From Virgibacillus natechei (GTDB taxonomy: Bacteria; Bacillota; Bacilli; Bacillales; Amphibacillaceae), in assembly GCF_026013645.1 (NCBI RefSeq), contig NZ_CP110224.1:2418001-2482000 (forward strand): a stretch of 64,000 nt of DNA, in the 5' to 3' direction. The position numbers and the translations under genes were made by a program. Position 1 is the stretch's first letter. Every line of letters starts with the position of its first letter. The notes beneath the pieces were generated by a model that saw nothing but the letters and a program-made list of their open reading frames with translations, did no database searches and was not told where the DNA came from. This document shows positions 63,909-64,000 of this stretch, piece by piece.

Positions 63909-64000
63909 TACGTTCTTACTATAAACTATTTTCAGCAGGCCAGCCCCTTTCCCCATTATTAACTACGTGCTAAACGTCTTTCACTTTCTCTTGCTCTTTG

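Overview
The window looks like a chromosome segment of a low-GC, endospore-forming Bacillaceae, most likely from the halotolerant Oceanobacillus/Virgibacillus/Lentibacillus neighbourhood. The evidence is strong AGGAGG-type ribosome-binding sites, TTG/GTG starts, rho-independent terminators, and long gene runs that match Bacillus subtilis order (yutE-yutD-yutC-lytH-yunB-yunC-yunD-yunE, sufCDSUB, metNPQ, yusE-yusF-gcvH-yusI-fadE-fadA-fadN). Sporulation genes (lytH, yunB, a YutC-type lipoprotein, YjcZ miniproteins, sda) support a spore former. The species cannot be fixed from the sequence alone. No rRNA, tRNA, CRISPR array, prophage or intact insertion sequence was seen.

Layout. 1-11.4 kb: yutE/yutD/yutC/lytH, an NhaC-type transporter behind a lysine riboswitch, and yunBCDE. 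11.4-16.7 kb: the Fe-S assembly operon sufCDSUB. 17.3-20.1 kb: a methionine ABC importer behind a SAM-I riboswitch. 20.2-27.6 kb: thioredoxin-like and toprim proteins, gcvH, an ArsC/Spx-like protein and the fadN-fadA-fadE beta-oxidation operon with a FadR operator. 28.4-31.6 kb: znuACB-zur with a Zur box inside its own promoter. 31.8-36.6 kb: YfiT, a bacterial aeRF1-like protein and a MoxR-DUF58-membrane protein operon. 37-38.4 kb: a CwlO-type D,L-endopeptidase. 38.7-41.8 kb: the glyoxylate shunt (aceB-aceA) preceded by a 37-residue zinc-ribbon protein. 41.9-46.5 kb: an aromatic acid exporter-like protein and a liaIHFSR cell-envelope stress operon. 46.7-50.9 kb: a flavin monooxygenase, an M42 peptidase, an Hsp20 and three YjcZ miniproteins. 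51.2-56.1 kb: a decayed ureohydrolase gene followed by an ECF nickel/cobalt transporter (NikO, NikM, two extracytoplasmic accessory proteins, NikQ). 56.2-62.2 kb: a frameshifted HepT-like gene and the poly-gamma-glutamate capsule genes pgsB-pgsC-pgsA-ggt. 62.4-64 kb: sda, repeats, and mostly gene-free DNA.

The most unusual property is a crowd of short, non-coding, nested repeats in nearly every long intergenic gap. I distinguish five families, A to E. A is a long imperfect GC-rich hairpin. B is a MITE-like unit with inverted ends containing ATAAAAGACGACGTAAC. C is a small GGGAC...GTCCC stem-loop usually beside A or B. D is bounded by CTTGGCA...TGCCAAG. E starts AAACTTCATTCAGT. A copy of D sits inside the lysine riboswitch between two AACGATC repeats, and another repeat cluster separates pgsC from pgsA.

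A second point of interest is the ureohydrolase pseudogene at 51.2-51.8 kb. It is inactivated by four in-frame nonsense codons and lies directly upstream of the nickel-type ECF transporter. This suggests a metal-supply unit that has lost, or is losing, its enzyme. All functional statements are from reading the sequence and remembered family features; no database search was run.
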